Source: Bacteroidales bacterium
GTDB lineage: Bacteria; Bacteroidota; Bacteroidia; Bacteroidales; WCHB1-69
Length of the DNA stretch: 64,000 nucleotides
Direction: 5' to 3'
Assembly: GCA_016288655.1 (NCBI GenBank)
Contig: JAEEKX010000034.1
Coordinates: 31,845-95,844, forward strand
Both the position numbers and the translations under genes were made by a program. A model generated the notes under the pieces. The model saw nothing but the letters and a program-made list of their open reading frames with translations. It ran no database searches and was not told where the DNA came from. Shown here piece by piece: positions 32,601 to 37,752 of the stretch (position 1 is the stretch's first letter; every line of letters begins with the position of its first letter).

Positions 32601-35600
32601 CGCCACCGGCTACGATGAGCACATCCCCACGGTAGTCCGACAATGACGAGAGCACACCCGAACGGGTGGCGATATGCGTGGCACCACCACCGGCGCCCCC
32701 TTGGTAATAGGATGAATAACCGTGGTATCCACTGTTGCCGCCACCGTTGTAGCCGCCCTGACGGGCAGCATAGGTCGAACTCTGGTTCAAGGCAGACTCG
32801 CCCTGGCCACCCACATTCACATACAACGTGCTGATCCCGTTCAAGTCGATGGTACCCGTGGCATATCCGCCCAGACCGCCAGAATAGGTGGAGGAACTGC
32901 TATAACGTCCGGATCCACCCTGTGCGCCATAGACTCGCAAGACCGCACTCTGCGCACCATCAGGCACCTGGAACACCTGCTCGGCACCCGTGTAGTTGAA
33001 GGTCGTCGTCTGAGTGGTGATGTTCACATGTTCAACCTGCAAATAGAAAACCGTATCTTCCGTGATGGCCGGCGTCGTGAACTCGGCACCCTCATGCAGC
33101 AGGTTCTCCCCTGCCGGGTCGGAATACCAACGATAGAAATAATCGTTGCCACTATATCCGGATGCTGTCAGCGTGGTGGAAGTACCGCAAGCCACCATGG
33201 TCTCGCCGCTTATGGCCGGAGCCGTCATCGGCGGGTTGATGGTCAACGTGGCCGTGGCACCGGGAACGGAACTGCCGCATTCGTCATCGAAAGTGCGCGT
33301 CACCGCAAAGACACCGATGCCCAGAGTCTCCCTGTCGGCCGCCGTCAAAGTATAAGAAGGCGTGGTCGTATTGACATTGACAGAAGGACCGATTTGCCAA
33401 TGATAAGTGATGTCGCCTCCGCCCGTGGCCGGAGTCCCGACAAGCGTAATCTCGTATTCGCTTTGGCAAACCTCCAAATCGTCAACACTCCCAGCATGAG
33501 GTGTAGTCAACTCGTTGACAGTGACAATATTGGAGTTTGCGACACATCCCTCTTCAGTCATTCCTTCAACCACATAACTGGCCGCATCGGCAGTGTAGGT
33601 GGCACCTGTCCCTACCTGCACGCCATTCCGCCTCCACACGTAGTTGTCCGCGCCACTGGCTGTCAAAAGGACAGTAGCACCGGCACACGTATAAGGATTC
33701 TCTGGCGCAACCTCGACAGTAGGAATCACCCGAACCGTATGGTCGATGACCGCATCGCAGTTGAATGAAGGACTGGAAACGGTGACCGTGTATGTTGTTG
33801 TCTCATTAGGAGTTACCGTCAACGTGTTGCTCGTCGCTCCGAGAATCGGCTCACCATTGGCCGCCCATGCATACGTCGGATTTGACATACAGTAAACATC
33901 TGCCTCCCAGCCCGAATAAAGCACCGAACCATCTGAATAGAAATAGACGGTCAGACTGTTACCCGTAGAAGTGAATGTATGACCGTTCCATGTGGAATTA
34001 CCGCTGCTGGTACCCATCTGGGGGGCTGAGCTGCTGGTGCCATTGTAGATGGTGATATAGTCGCAGCAGGACTCGAAATTGGCACTGTTGATGATCAGTG
34101 TGACATGATTGCCCACAGGGGCGGTAAAGGTTGTATAGTAGGAGGCGGAATTGGAATAATTGCCGGTGGGACCGCCATTGTCGTAGAAGTGGTATCTGTC
34201 GCCGGCATTCAACGTCCGGACAGTGGTGCCGGCATACATGTTGATCGTGCCTGTATAGCTGCTCGGGACGACCGATCCACCCTGTACCGTGAGGGTGCTG
34301 CTGCTGCCCGCCGACACGCACTCGCCATTATCGCTAGCCATAAAATCCACTGAGGGAGCATCCACAACAATGGTCTGAGCATGCTCCGTGCTGCAATAGT
34401 CATTGTAGGCCGACACCGTGTAGGTGGTGGTGATGCCCGGAGTGACCGTGTGCGTGGTGGAAGTGCTCACCGTGCCGTCACTCCACTCGTAGCGGACAAT
34501 GTCGCTGCTGGGGTTGTTGATGGTGAGGGTCACCGGCATCCGACACGTGGTGTTGGCAGATGCGGAGAGGGTGAAACTGGGCTGCGCGCCCAAGACGACC
34601 GGCACCGTGGTGATGGCCGACTGACAGGCCACCGTCATTCCCTCGAAAGTAATGCGTGCATAGCCGTTGCCCGTATGTCCAGTCTCCGTGCCGCCGCCAG
34701 GTGCGGTGAAGGAGGTGTTGCCGGCGATGGTTTGAGCGCCGGTCAGATAATAGTCGGAGGAGACGTTGTAGCCGGAGGGCGCGTTGGAAGCAGTGGAGGA
34801 GGTCCAGACATAGCCGGAACCGCCGCCGCCGTATCTGCCGTCGGAGTCGGAGTCGCTATCATAGGCGCCGCCGCCGCCGTACCAGCCGCCGCCGCCGCCA
34901 CCGCAGGAGTAGTTGTATGCGTCGCCGCCCTGTCCGAACGTTCCACGGGTGGAGGTGATACTGTTCCATGAGATGCCGCCCTGAGTCGGGGTGGCGCCGC
35001 CGCCGCTGCGGTTGGCGCCAGTGACATAGGAACCCGAAACGTAGTTGTAGTAGCCGTCACCGCCATAGGCGCCGCCACCGCAACCTGCCGGATTCGCGCT
35101 GCCGTAGGAGATGCCCGCGCCACCGCCGCCGCCGGCGACGATGATCCTGTCGTACAAGGTGCTGCCGATCACGCGGATGTCTGTGCCACCACCGCCGCCA
35201 CGGCCATTGATGACACCGTCGCCGCCGCCGTTCCAGCCGCCCGTGGTGTTCGTGCTGCCAGCACCACCAACATATACGTTGAACTGGCTGATGCCCGACA
35301 AGTTAGAGATCGTGCCGACAGAGTAGCCGCCACGACCGCCCGTATAACTGCCGTAAGTGCCGCCTTGCGCACCCCACACCTGCAGGGTGGCAGCGGTGGC
35401 GCCGCTGGGCACCGCAACCGTCTGAACGCTTCCCGTAAACGAGAAGTCATACACCGGATTGTATGTACCTGAATAGGCGCGTACATAATAAGTGGCGTTG
35501 CTATAGTTGTTGTTCACCGTGTAGGTAGTACCCTCGTGCAGCGGATCGCCCGAACAACTGGCGTTGCTCCACCAGCCGTAGGTCAGGCCCGGCACTGGGT

Positions 35601-37752
35601 TAGTGACCGTCAGCGTGAGGTCCTCGCCAGGACAACGGCCATCCACCTCCACCACAGGAGCGGGCGGAATGGAGGCCGCACCCACCAACACGTTCGTCGC
35701 AGACGAATAGGTGTATATGGGAGGAAGCACATACGAGATGCGGGCATAGCCGTGGCCCGTGCGGCCGGTCATGGTGCCGCCGTTGGGGCTGGGCATGGAG
35801 GCATTGCCCGCGACGGTGCTGCCGCCGCTGACGCCGCCGATGTAACTGGCGCCGCCGCCGCCACCGCGGTCGTCGTCACTACTTCCGTCAGGATAGGTGC
35901 CGCAGCCGCCGTACCAGCCACCGCCACCGGCGCCGCCGTAACCGGAACTCCTGTAGATGCCGGAGCCGCCGTAGCCGAAGCCGCCGCCCCAGTAGGTAGA
36001 AGAGGAATAACTCGTACCCGAAAGCCCGGTCGTATATTGAGTCGTATTGGTATAACCGCCGCTGCTGGTCTGGTTGCCGGCGTTACCACCACTGCCGTAT
36101 CCACCGGAGGCCGCGATGCCCGTGGTGCCACCGCCCGCAGCACCGGCATAGGAAGATCCGCCGTCGGAACCGCCGCCACCAGCCACCAACTTCACAGCCG
36201 ATTGGTTGGTTCTCAGGTTTTTCAGCACGCCCGAGGCAGTGGCAAAGTGCGTGGCACCACCACCACCATGGTAACCATATCGATAACCACCGCCGTTGTA
36301 GCCACCGGCATAGACGCCGCTGGAATAACTGCCGGAATTGCCGGAACCACCCACGTTCACGTAGATGGTCTGCCCCGGCGTGACGGACAAAGTGCCCGTG
36401 GCATAGCCGCCCTTGCCGCCGTAGGTAGAACTGGAACGGTAGCCCCCCTGCGCGCCCCACGCCTGCAAGGTGAGACTAGTCACCCCGGAAGGTACCACAA
36501 AGGTCTGCTGACCACCGGTATAGTCATAATTGAGCGTGACATCCTGCCCCATCTGCACGGAGCAACTGGCTTTGCAGTATATCGTTTGCGGGGTCTCGCC
36601 CGCCGTAAAACTGTAACTGGATCCCTCTCCCAACAACTGCGTGCAGGCGGCATCGGAATACCACAAGTATTGTGAGAAGTCACCCGTGGTTGTCAATGTC
36701 ACATCCTGTCCGCAGACCAGATTGCTGAGGTCGGTGCTGGGGGTGACCGTCGGCGCAGGCACGGAAGCGGGACACGGACGCGTGAAAGTCGTATAAGAGC
36801 ACCCCTCGGCCTCTCCATTACTATTGTACGGCTGCACCCAACAGAAATACTGCCCGTAGTTCAGGCCCGTCGCCGCCACCGAAGTGGATGTGGTGGTGTA
36901 GGTCGGCGTGGAGGGAATGGTAGGAGAAGTGGAGAGATAGACGTGATAGCCCGTGGCTCCCGAAACGGAAGGCCAACTCAACGTGGTCATAGAGCCGTCG
37001 ATGTTGGAGCCGTTGGCCGGAGAGGAGAGTTGCGTGCACGACGGTATCAACATCATCGACAACCGGATCTGGTTCTTGCTCATCAGACGGGTCCCGCTAT
37101 AGCCCGACGGACTGGACGGACTATAGTTCGTGCCATCGCTGTATATATACATCGCCTGGTACCCGCTGGTGCTGTAAACATAGTCGGTGCAACTGCTCAC
37201 ATAATCGCCGGTGTTGTCGTCCACGCACAGTAGAAGGTTGCTCGTCCCATCGTAATGGAAAGGCGTGGTCAGGTTGACGGTGTACCACCCCGATGAAGAG
37301 GGAATGGACATCGACCCTTGATACACCAGGTCGCTGGAAGAGACAGCCACCCAATCGGAGGTGCTCGAGAACTCGTTTTTGTTCGTGTGCTTCAAATAGA
37401 CAGCGACAGTACGTGTTGCTGACGTTGAACTGTGGTAGAAACTGATGGACAGAATACGACCGGCGCCACCACCCGCAGCCGCGATCTCCGATGCCGTATA
37501 GATCTGCTGCGACAACGTGTAAGAGTACCACTCATACGTTGGAAGATAGGAATTAGTAGTAGAGGCGGTGCCAATAGTCACATTGGTCTGCGCCTTCACG
37601 CCAGTGGGCATAAAGGAAAGAAGCGCGACAGCCAGGCCAAGCAGCCAGAGCGTCATGCTCAGCGACAGCCGACGGTTCAGACACTTCTTTGAGGATGCTT
37701 TCAATCCCGATCTTGAGACTTGAAGATTTGAAGGGGTAGTTTTTGCTTCCAT
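17695..37752 (-). CDS. Giant T9SS surface protein with eight ALK/LTK-like glycine-rich domains
   Basis: One uninterrupted 6,685-codon reading frame. Approximate residues: 1-55 signal peptide with a long basic n-region; 57-230 beta domain; 233-325 fibronectin type III-like; eight Ig-like plus glycine-rich modules between 330 and 4170; CUB at 1162-1287; a possible nidogen-like region at 2348-2517; beta domain at 4210-4480; many Ig-like repeats with endings such as GCDSIVNLTLTV; four related repeats at 5137-5304, 5511-5674, 6246-6420 and 6426-6594; T9SS type A tail from 6605 (VYPNPARDVVRI to KLVITK). It should cross the outer membrane by T9SS and be displayed or released. Adhesion or matrix building is inferred. 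No enzyme motif was found. No canonical promoter lies upstream; the closest match is TATTATTG near 37784. A terminator follows. Confidence 0.93.
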   Translation of the reverse strand: MEAKTTPSNLQVSRSGLKASSKKCLNRRLSLSMTLWLLGLAVALLSFMPTGVKAQTNVTIGTASTTNSYLPTYEWYSYTLSQQIYTASEIAAAGGGAGRILSISFYHSSTSATRTVAVYLKHTNKNEFSSTSDWVAVSSSDLVYQGSMSIPSSSGWYTVNLTTPFHYDGTSNLLLCVDDNTGDYVSSCTDYVYSTSGYQAMYIYSDGTNYSPSSPSGYSGTRLMSKNQIRLSMMLIPSCTQLSSPANGSNIDGSMTTLSWPSVSGATGYHVYLSTSPTIPSTPTYTTTSTSVAATGLNYGQYFCWVQPYNSNGEAEGCSYTTFTRPCPASVPAPTVTPSTDLSNLVCGQDVTLTTTGDFSQYLWYSDAACTQLLGEGSSYSFTAGETPQTIYCKASCSVQMGQDVTLNYDYTGGQQTFVVPSGVTSLTLQAWGAQGGYRSSSTYGGKGGYATGTLSVTPGQTIYVNVGGSGNSGSYSSGVYAGGYNGGGYRYGYHGGGGATHFATASGVLKNLRTNQSAVKLVAGGGGSDGGSSYAGAAGGGTTGIAASGGYGSGGNAGNQTSSGGYTNTTQYTTGLSGTSYSSSTYWGGGFGYGGSGIYRSSGYGGAGGGGWYGGCGTYPDGSSDDDRGGGGGASYIGGVSGGSTVAGNASMPSPNGGTMTGRTGHGYARISYVLPPIYTYSSATNVLVGAASIPPAPVVEVDGRCPGEDLTLTVTNPVPGLTYGWWSNASCSGDPLHEGTTYTVNNNYSNATYYVRAYSGTYNPVYDFSFTGSVQTVAVPSGATAATLQVWGAQGGTYGSYTGGRGGYSVGTISNLSGISQFNVYVGGAGSTNTTGGWNGGGDGVINGRGGGGGTDIRVIGSTLYDRIIVAGGGGGAGISYGSANPAGCGGGAYGGDGYYNYVSGSYVTGANRSGGGATPTQGGISWNSITSTRGTFGQGGDAYNYSCGGGGGGWYGGGGAYDSDSDSDGRYGGGGSGYVWTSSTASNAPSGYNVSSDYYLTGAQTIAGNTSFTAPGGGTETGHTGNGYARITFEGMTVACQSAITTVPVVLGAQPSFTLSASANTTCRMPVTLTINNPSSDIVRYEWSDGTVSTSTTHTVTPGITTTYTVSAYNDYCSTEHAQTIVVDAPSVDFMASDNGECVSAGSSSTLTVQGGSVVPSSYTGTINMYAGTTVRTLNAGDRYHFYDNGGPTGNYSNSASYYTTFTAPVGNHVTLIINSANFESCCDYITIYNGTSSSAPQMGTSSGNSTWNGHTFTSTGNSLTVYFYSDGSVLYSGWEADVYCMSNPTYAWAANGEPILGATSNTLTVTPNETTTYTVTVSSPSFNCDAVIDHTVRVIPTVEVAPENPYTCAGATVLLTASGADNYVWRRNGVQVGTGATYTADAASYVVEGMTEEGCVANSNIVTVNELTTPHAGSVDDLEVCQSEYEITLVGTPATGGGDITYHWQIGPSVNVNTTTPSYTLTAADRETLGIGVFAVTRTFDDECGSSVPGATATLTINPPMTAPAISGETMVACGTSTTLTASGYSGNDYFYRWYSDPAGENLLHEGAEFTTPAITEDTVFYLQVEHVNITTQTTTFNYTGAEQVFQVPDGAQSAVLRVYGAQGGSGRYSSSSTYSGGLGGYATGTIDLNGISTLYVNVGGQGESALNQSSTYAARQGGYNGGGNSGYHGYSSYYQGGAGGGATHIATRSGVLSSLSDYRGDVLIVAGGGGGHGGYSTSYGGGAGGGANGGTPYTSNFYGKGGTQSAGGAGSSYGTNDGLAGSFGQGGRGGNLSGSYTGGAGGGGGWYGGGGGRGGSSTSCYSAGGGSGYLSPMLTNTSMTSGSRSGNGYATIEVTRRVLLGCPSEIIPVAVHKLDPENPVVEVSSCEGIPSSLTVTNPIPGYSYVWSANADGSNPLDTAITFTPTVSGPTTYYVQGMIISSPVTDFEYTGSEQVYEIPAGVTSVRLEVWGAQGGEGRNSSTTSYAGGKGGYAAGTIDVSNLTALYVNVGGQGAPALNQSSTYAARQGGYNGGGNSGYHGYSGYYYQGGAGGGATHIATRSGVLSSLSGHQGDVLLVAGGGAGSGYASSYPGGYGGGLVGGSPYSSSSYYGKGGTQSAGGAGSSYGTNDGLAGTFGQGGRGGNLSGSYTGGAGGGGGWYGGGGGRGGNSTSCYSGGGGSGHAGTAVTGSELVAGNLSMPAPNGGTETGHAGNGFARITILQSVNNSTCGTDIIPVQVNPYPVPTAELTASSNEACNQEEIELSVQLSGDVLTHSFSEGVYERDGHYYVSPGVTTTYTLTASNEGCTITDEVTIHVASPEVTLSVSDEAFCLENGADFTLQVEGASSNATGADNYDFSVRHETFQTLSGGTTCISGSDDSYPANIPIGFTFNYCGTDYTTITQGSSNGFLQLGGTSAYHYNQLASGSYYNILAPFWDDLYGTTVKYQTTGTAPNRVFTFQHYGYQLSYSGYPFYYQVKLYEGSNKIEFWYGSGFSSSIGSSASIGINSNVDGQFSFISVTPTGAGTATTSTVTGNDNITGVGASYLTSGTVYAFEPRGQYSYSWNTGDETESITVNPTEDQTYTVTVSAPGYNCDAVLSYDVHVNPDVEITSSPEALCAGGSVDLTASGAESYEWSTGENGSTITVDAVGTYLVTGTSAHGCSATGSHIVTEPIFNAGSIATTAHTVCASETQPVVFSTLVDGVSGGYSSYRWLVDGTVLDDSDVPSFELPGSVLASLTPGQHVFTREFQNGCDNTWTASQNSSVLTVVAALPQPVIADAYVSCGTHTTLSVQDPNPTLQYCWFSDAQCTDLIHVGTTLTTPDITEETTYYVQAYEEIMQDIEMNYSSSGSYTYTVPDGVSELTLQVWGAQGGNYSSTYQGGKGGYAAGTLAVTPGDVLHVYVGGQPSSYTTNNAGYTIPGGYNGGGNGRMTSWSGTYTYAQGGGGATDIRLNGTSLYDRIIVAGGGSGASNSNVGWAGGGTTGAGYSSSYYGTQSAAGSSGSFGQGANSVSVSNYRYCPAGGGGGWYGGGSYQNYTDSYSYYREMCGGGSGYVNTADSYHPSGYHFASDHFLTNTSLLAGNQSMPSPTGSTVTGRTGSGYARISGQIRIASGCPSVVLPVTVHINPDVAPTVTASNDNVICGTQVTLSVENPDDQLIYQWSTDPAFGAVMHEGATYTTMVGGNTTYYVRSVPQAAAVVPVEFSYTGSEQTYEIPNGIHQVRLEVWGAQGGQGGPSNMGGRGGYSNGTLEVEPGQILYVHVGGQGGGSSSSASLSGSSTGGYNGGGAGYHGDNGVRGAGGGATHIATASGLLSTLSSNRSAVKIVAGGGGGNLYYDGNSYTAGAGGGLSGVNGERTGGTQSGPGTDSYNNNASFGQGSSQTSGSTVCGGGGGWYGGAAGNAGSGGSGYIDGLTEAQTIAGNLSMPAPDGNTEVGHPGNGYARIIPIGMVESPCISEAASITITTSEPEPVQVEDVTVDCGMTAHLEVSNAVNGLNYNWYADPECTQLVHTGATWDAPNMGTTTTFYVRSFGLSQVPGTELVDSVITYNGNTFEFVVPMAVSEVALQAWGAQGGSVQYGSNLSTIQYGGKGGYAAGTLAVEGGETLYVNVGGQGENGVNGHVGTAAAGGFNGGGYGGSASTASVNYYPGAGGGGATDIRLGSNMLEDRLLVAGGGGGAAYANTASTITGGAGGGLSGVNGTSTIANRYGRGATSSSAGAGGYNGTANGMPGTTSGQGGSGGNGGSGGSGGGGGYYGGGGGASADQSGAGGGGSGYVGSSLTHTSLIAGDERMPSPTGGYTYGRAGNGVAIISYLRPNFDTLCLTEATPVTVTVQPLAAPELTDQEMVCGTPVTLSVNNPNASLTYVWYSDPTCHNEVNRGSTYDLDGASNTDTVTYYVKAFRGLLASAQEGEQGFAYTNDVQVFDIPDGVSRLTFEVWGADGGTRAITGGNVPDTAGGRGGYTVGTLNNVDGLSQLYIYVGGRGVGSIGGYNGGGTASASAGGGGGGATDVALVNAEANSNEHYNSRLIVAGGGGGSGFTTSSRHVLGGYGGGLSGGNGGNGVSAADQGGNGASQVAAGFNEAGDNLIGAFGTANTAIATNGGGGGGGWYGGASGAGANLFAGGGGGSGFVWTSESETNGYAPASYAVDASRQLINTTMISGNDPTLPAKPVDTKNGYVLIHYYYPEQYQCESSVGQVQVLPQPIDFPDAWSVNEDMEWTDVFCSGQDILLTGETFVSEGDFEEEQPMLIWYNEDNEFLGASESLDIFSVPAEEYGTADYAVYYAYAATDLVSLSGSFELATGLSGNHTGYGVFVDVTANADMTIDSLSFYPRYGGNANAQVYYRRGSCMATATHQQGWNLIGQGEFDMVPRELCTVPLNAPVNIHAGETFTFYILSGNDLYYRLYGSQSNNTAGIVPGQLLNQYSTSALSIHAGYGTASGDNAFSSTHGNFHFLGDIHYTLYGETQFGCVSQDSYYVEVYINAPSSIEGMSIQSDDYVCNGQSVELTAEGGTQGTDAVYEWRSSSCDDGTLLFSGEGDYQITVTPTQTTTYYVRFDSEVCGTTECVDKTVYVLDAPVIDEIAAPEHICAGSALNIDTPHFVTFLDALGVTVDAQGWQISEDGVNYEDFTVTDPVMMSYNDWYLRYFVTTDCVTGYSNVLQLKVDSLPEISEIPQPDPICGSGVFPWDTYQPTVNYHNNSGSDVSEGWKVMVDGVEVDFSADREFNYGPEVKAWYFASNGCGEVYSDTIQMLFMQAPTAEDITALDGAVCAGQPLAILPPVTHEFGGTITQGWEYTMAYGSNLYTRFPADTIIDYGMNLAFIRYYIGNECGSMTTNSVQLLVNDVPTVSELLAPSDTYCSGDDFNLDVPTVLSENGEPVTGSGWYLSADSAFSQADDLVEVDVENGIDADLWNGQWLRHADTNACGVAYSNAVRIAVYPSHHLTVTPEVDMVCLGPTYELVAHSDIAGATFAWEASEELDATTGATVHATPAAPGQRIYTVTATESEHGCAATVEATLQVFLYSKDTAVHICASDLDYVFDAVNHPDEVCTQSGNYSYHYTTADGCDSIVNLTLTVTYPIERATRIHYCNYSPEYVWPVTGERLGGPTMKDTTITREVIVPCVSSFSDIDNHQCDSIIYTLEFNISNEPFLDVPVTDVVVPVGQTATAAFNVRKDCDFPGAKLAIAYQLYKDDTLIERVEDYGQVSMSTYSPVADDNFGAMLWNGTGELPGNTYNMYNYNYDYFYADYMCSVDNTVTAMWNEPGEYRLQLVVLRKASASGMDYAYVDEYGRVLGGAGSWQTDSVLSDTVFINFHVGPVDTMPVQNLQFCESELPQYLYDVEFTESGYYEVFNGNEGSYQMYPVNVEITPTVYHEFSVELGNCVSSYVWNNQEYYSAGDYEATLPAANGCDSVVTMHLSIGTGDFHLTDNVTACGSYTWIDGQTYTTSGNYTYNSTYENCPAVYELNLTINEPSDTTIEVNVAPMQLPYAFDDDNVFDQAGNYDIVLPSASGCDSIIHLNIVEVPVGIDIDTTQFADNLGDTAIFSMNVNGSGLSNRKVCIDYEITRNGEVISDVSDYGSVYFSTYYADIQQNVGRNLLTGAGSIPTNTFRVVYYRYTYWYLDFLTSTTNHLTAQWNVPGEYKIKFFLREREGGEDYMLTYNSGEGLVGGGGATTLAGELAVDSVVMHYEVVPTLLTIDTTICESQLPFTYHDHTFTEATAPDATIEFSDPYHIYDTVVTFTLHVNPEYALYDTAYLCAGEPYADNNFDLSADTIAQMAANSDRAVFTLAGQTAAGCDSTVTLTLFVKPLPQVELAAPTTMVCEGVAIPLSASGAEEYTWSIDTLVGDNPMLTITSDLTVYVTGSVVYPAVSQYYDDVVCVASDSIELTMLPVDRVDEYEAEVCQGEPYMDEIFDVEAAKTQTVGIVDTIVELGRSYCGIHTAHLTLTVHPAYNAVVGFATVEDEVCEGYGYQGHGFLLSADSIETLRGQTQQMNEVVVYNYDETEFSCDSITELRLHILPTAYSQASVSLCAPLYWPASYEENDQQFLLYGDTTIEVRYTQETTGCDSIRLVTVHFDEMPEVEIMGTEVCANIDETLLVIETNNQVVDSIRWYVNNDLAGEGMELALTRDDFESSMMVSVYSGACVNVQQFGITTLDNPTVELTADICEGETYTAPNGEEYSAEDTYTWTVSGEECDTIYTLMLNVHERHARTFEVTVDVTDLPFVYNGAQYETAGTYEVNVPDPNGYCDSLVTFTLTIIDPYNGEAFITAEAIDDNSFEVRAFANTLDPETKVSINYSLYRLDPATQQNVLVDAIATECGGTMNVGTDFNGGNLGGYITAGQGNIPSSNCLIGNTHYDFFYLHFLNRRQNTVSYDFTVPGTYTMVFELMPEENGTDLAITYTQDGVTRRIGGKNSVEGAAAIASTSYTFTIGNTNEDLLGNPMLTLSETNVTEPASSVTLTCDDNDYDSNAKVAVRYTLFRDDEPLSDVVNSGSIYMSTYVPSMHNAYGAAVTDPSGSIPGNTFSIAQMYNYNYFYMNYLSDDDVYTTINATWHQPGNYKIVFDLLTMQGGSDLALTWDGTHRIGGKNAVATNTVLASATLNYTIESVGAPMGVAAFEDGSTLQVYPNPARDVVRIQTSLRDSRCTITDMNGQTIYDVELPAEGTPLDLNVAQWSAGVYFVTVRTTDQVLTQKLVITK
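17697..17940 (-). other. T9SS type A C-terminal sorting domain of the giant protein
   Basis: The last 80 codons encode LQVYPNPARDVVRIQ, TDMNGQTIYDVELPAEG, WSAGVYFVTVRT and KLVITK: the conserved order YPNP, NxxGQxV, GxYxVxV and a KxxVxK-like end of type A tails. This is the signal for T9SS export and attachment. Confidence 0.9.
17970..22340 (-). repeat. Four copies of an unassigned ~165-residue repeat
   Basis: Copies are encoded at about 22340-21840, 21220-20730, 19015-18490 and 18475-17970. All share an opening strand region, a line of the type Y-x-L-[YF]-x-D (AYQLYKDD, DYEITRNG, NYSLYRLD, RYTLFRDD), then YGxVxxSTY or its relative, G-x-[GL]-x-IPxNT[FY], a Tyr-rich stretch such as YNYDYFYADYM, and W-x-x-PG-x-Y-x-[IL]-x-F. 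The last two copies are adjacent. The first three are separated by Ig-like repeats. I cannot match the unit to a named family. Confidence 0.75.
31253..31770 (-). repeat. Near-identical direct repeat, copy in glycine-rich domain 4
   Basis: About 520 bases almost identical to 32306-32820, read in the same direction. The offset is 1,053 bases, becoming 1,050 after a one-codon indel (GYSGYYYQ against GYSSYYQ). For example TAGCAACTGGTGCTG is at 31271 and 32324. Confidence 0.85.
32306..32820 (-). repeat. Near-identical direct repeat, copy in glycine-rich domain 3
   Basis: Partner of 31253-31770. It shares long exact blocks, such as the stretch containing CCGGTGTAACTACCCGACAG, whereas the other glycine-rich domains have diverged. 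Confidence 0.85.
33887..34268 (-). other. CUB domain within the giant protein
   Basis: About 125 residues: an opening GTINMYAG, then FYDNGGPTGNYSNSASYYTTF, VTLIINSANFESCCDYITIYNG and SLTVYFYSDGSVLYSGWEADVYC. The order 'GNYxN', 'FxxExCCDYIxIYNG' and 'FxSDGSxxxxGWxAxxxC' is the CUB pattern, including the acidic calcium-site region around CCDY and SDGS. Confidence 0.85.

Larger units (their letters stand above)
25235..36530 (-). repeat. Array of eight Ig-like + glycine-rich (ALK/LTK GRD-like) modules
   Basis: Glycine-rich domains (about 240-280 residues) lie at about residues 408-675, 766-1038, 1583-1840, 1931-2200, 2829-3090, 3187-3430, 3529-3800 and 3899-4170. Each opens with a strand pattern such as FTGxxQTxxVPxGV and LxVWGAQGG. 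It then has GGKGGYxxGT and YVxVGGxG, a GGGATxIxT/R line, LIVAGGGGG, GGGGWYGGGG, GGGSGYV and finally SMPxPxGGTxTGRxGxGYARI. An Ig-like unit of about 75 residues (CGTxVTLSVxNP, YxWYSDPxC, TTYYVRA) precedes most of them. The block order matches the ALK/LTK extracellular glycine-rich domain (compare LLVAAGGGG and GGGGGW there). Confidence 0.85.

Noticed and set aside
25400-36450. CRISPR-like or satellite repeats suggested by recurring GCCGCCACCGCC words
   Set aside because: The words are in-frame Gly codons on the minus strand with no regular repeat-spacer period and no cas genes.
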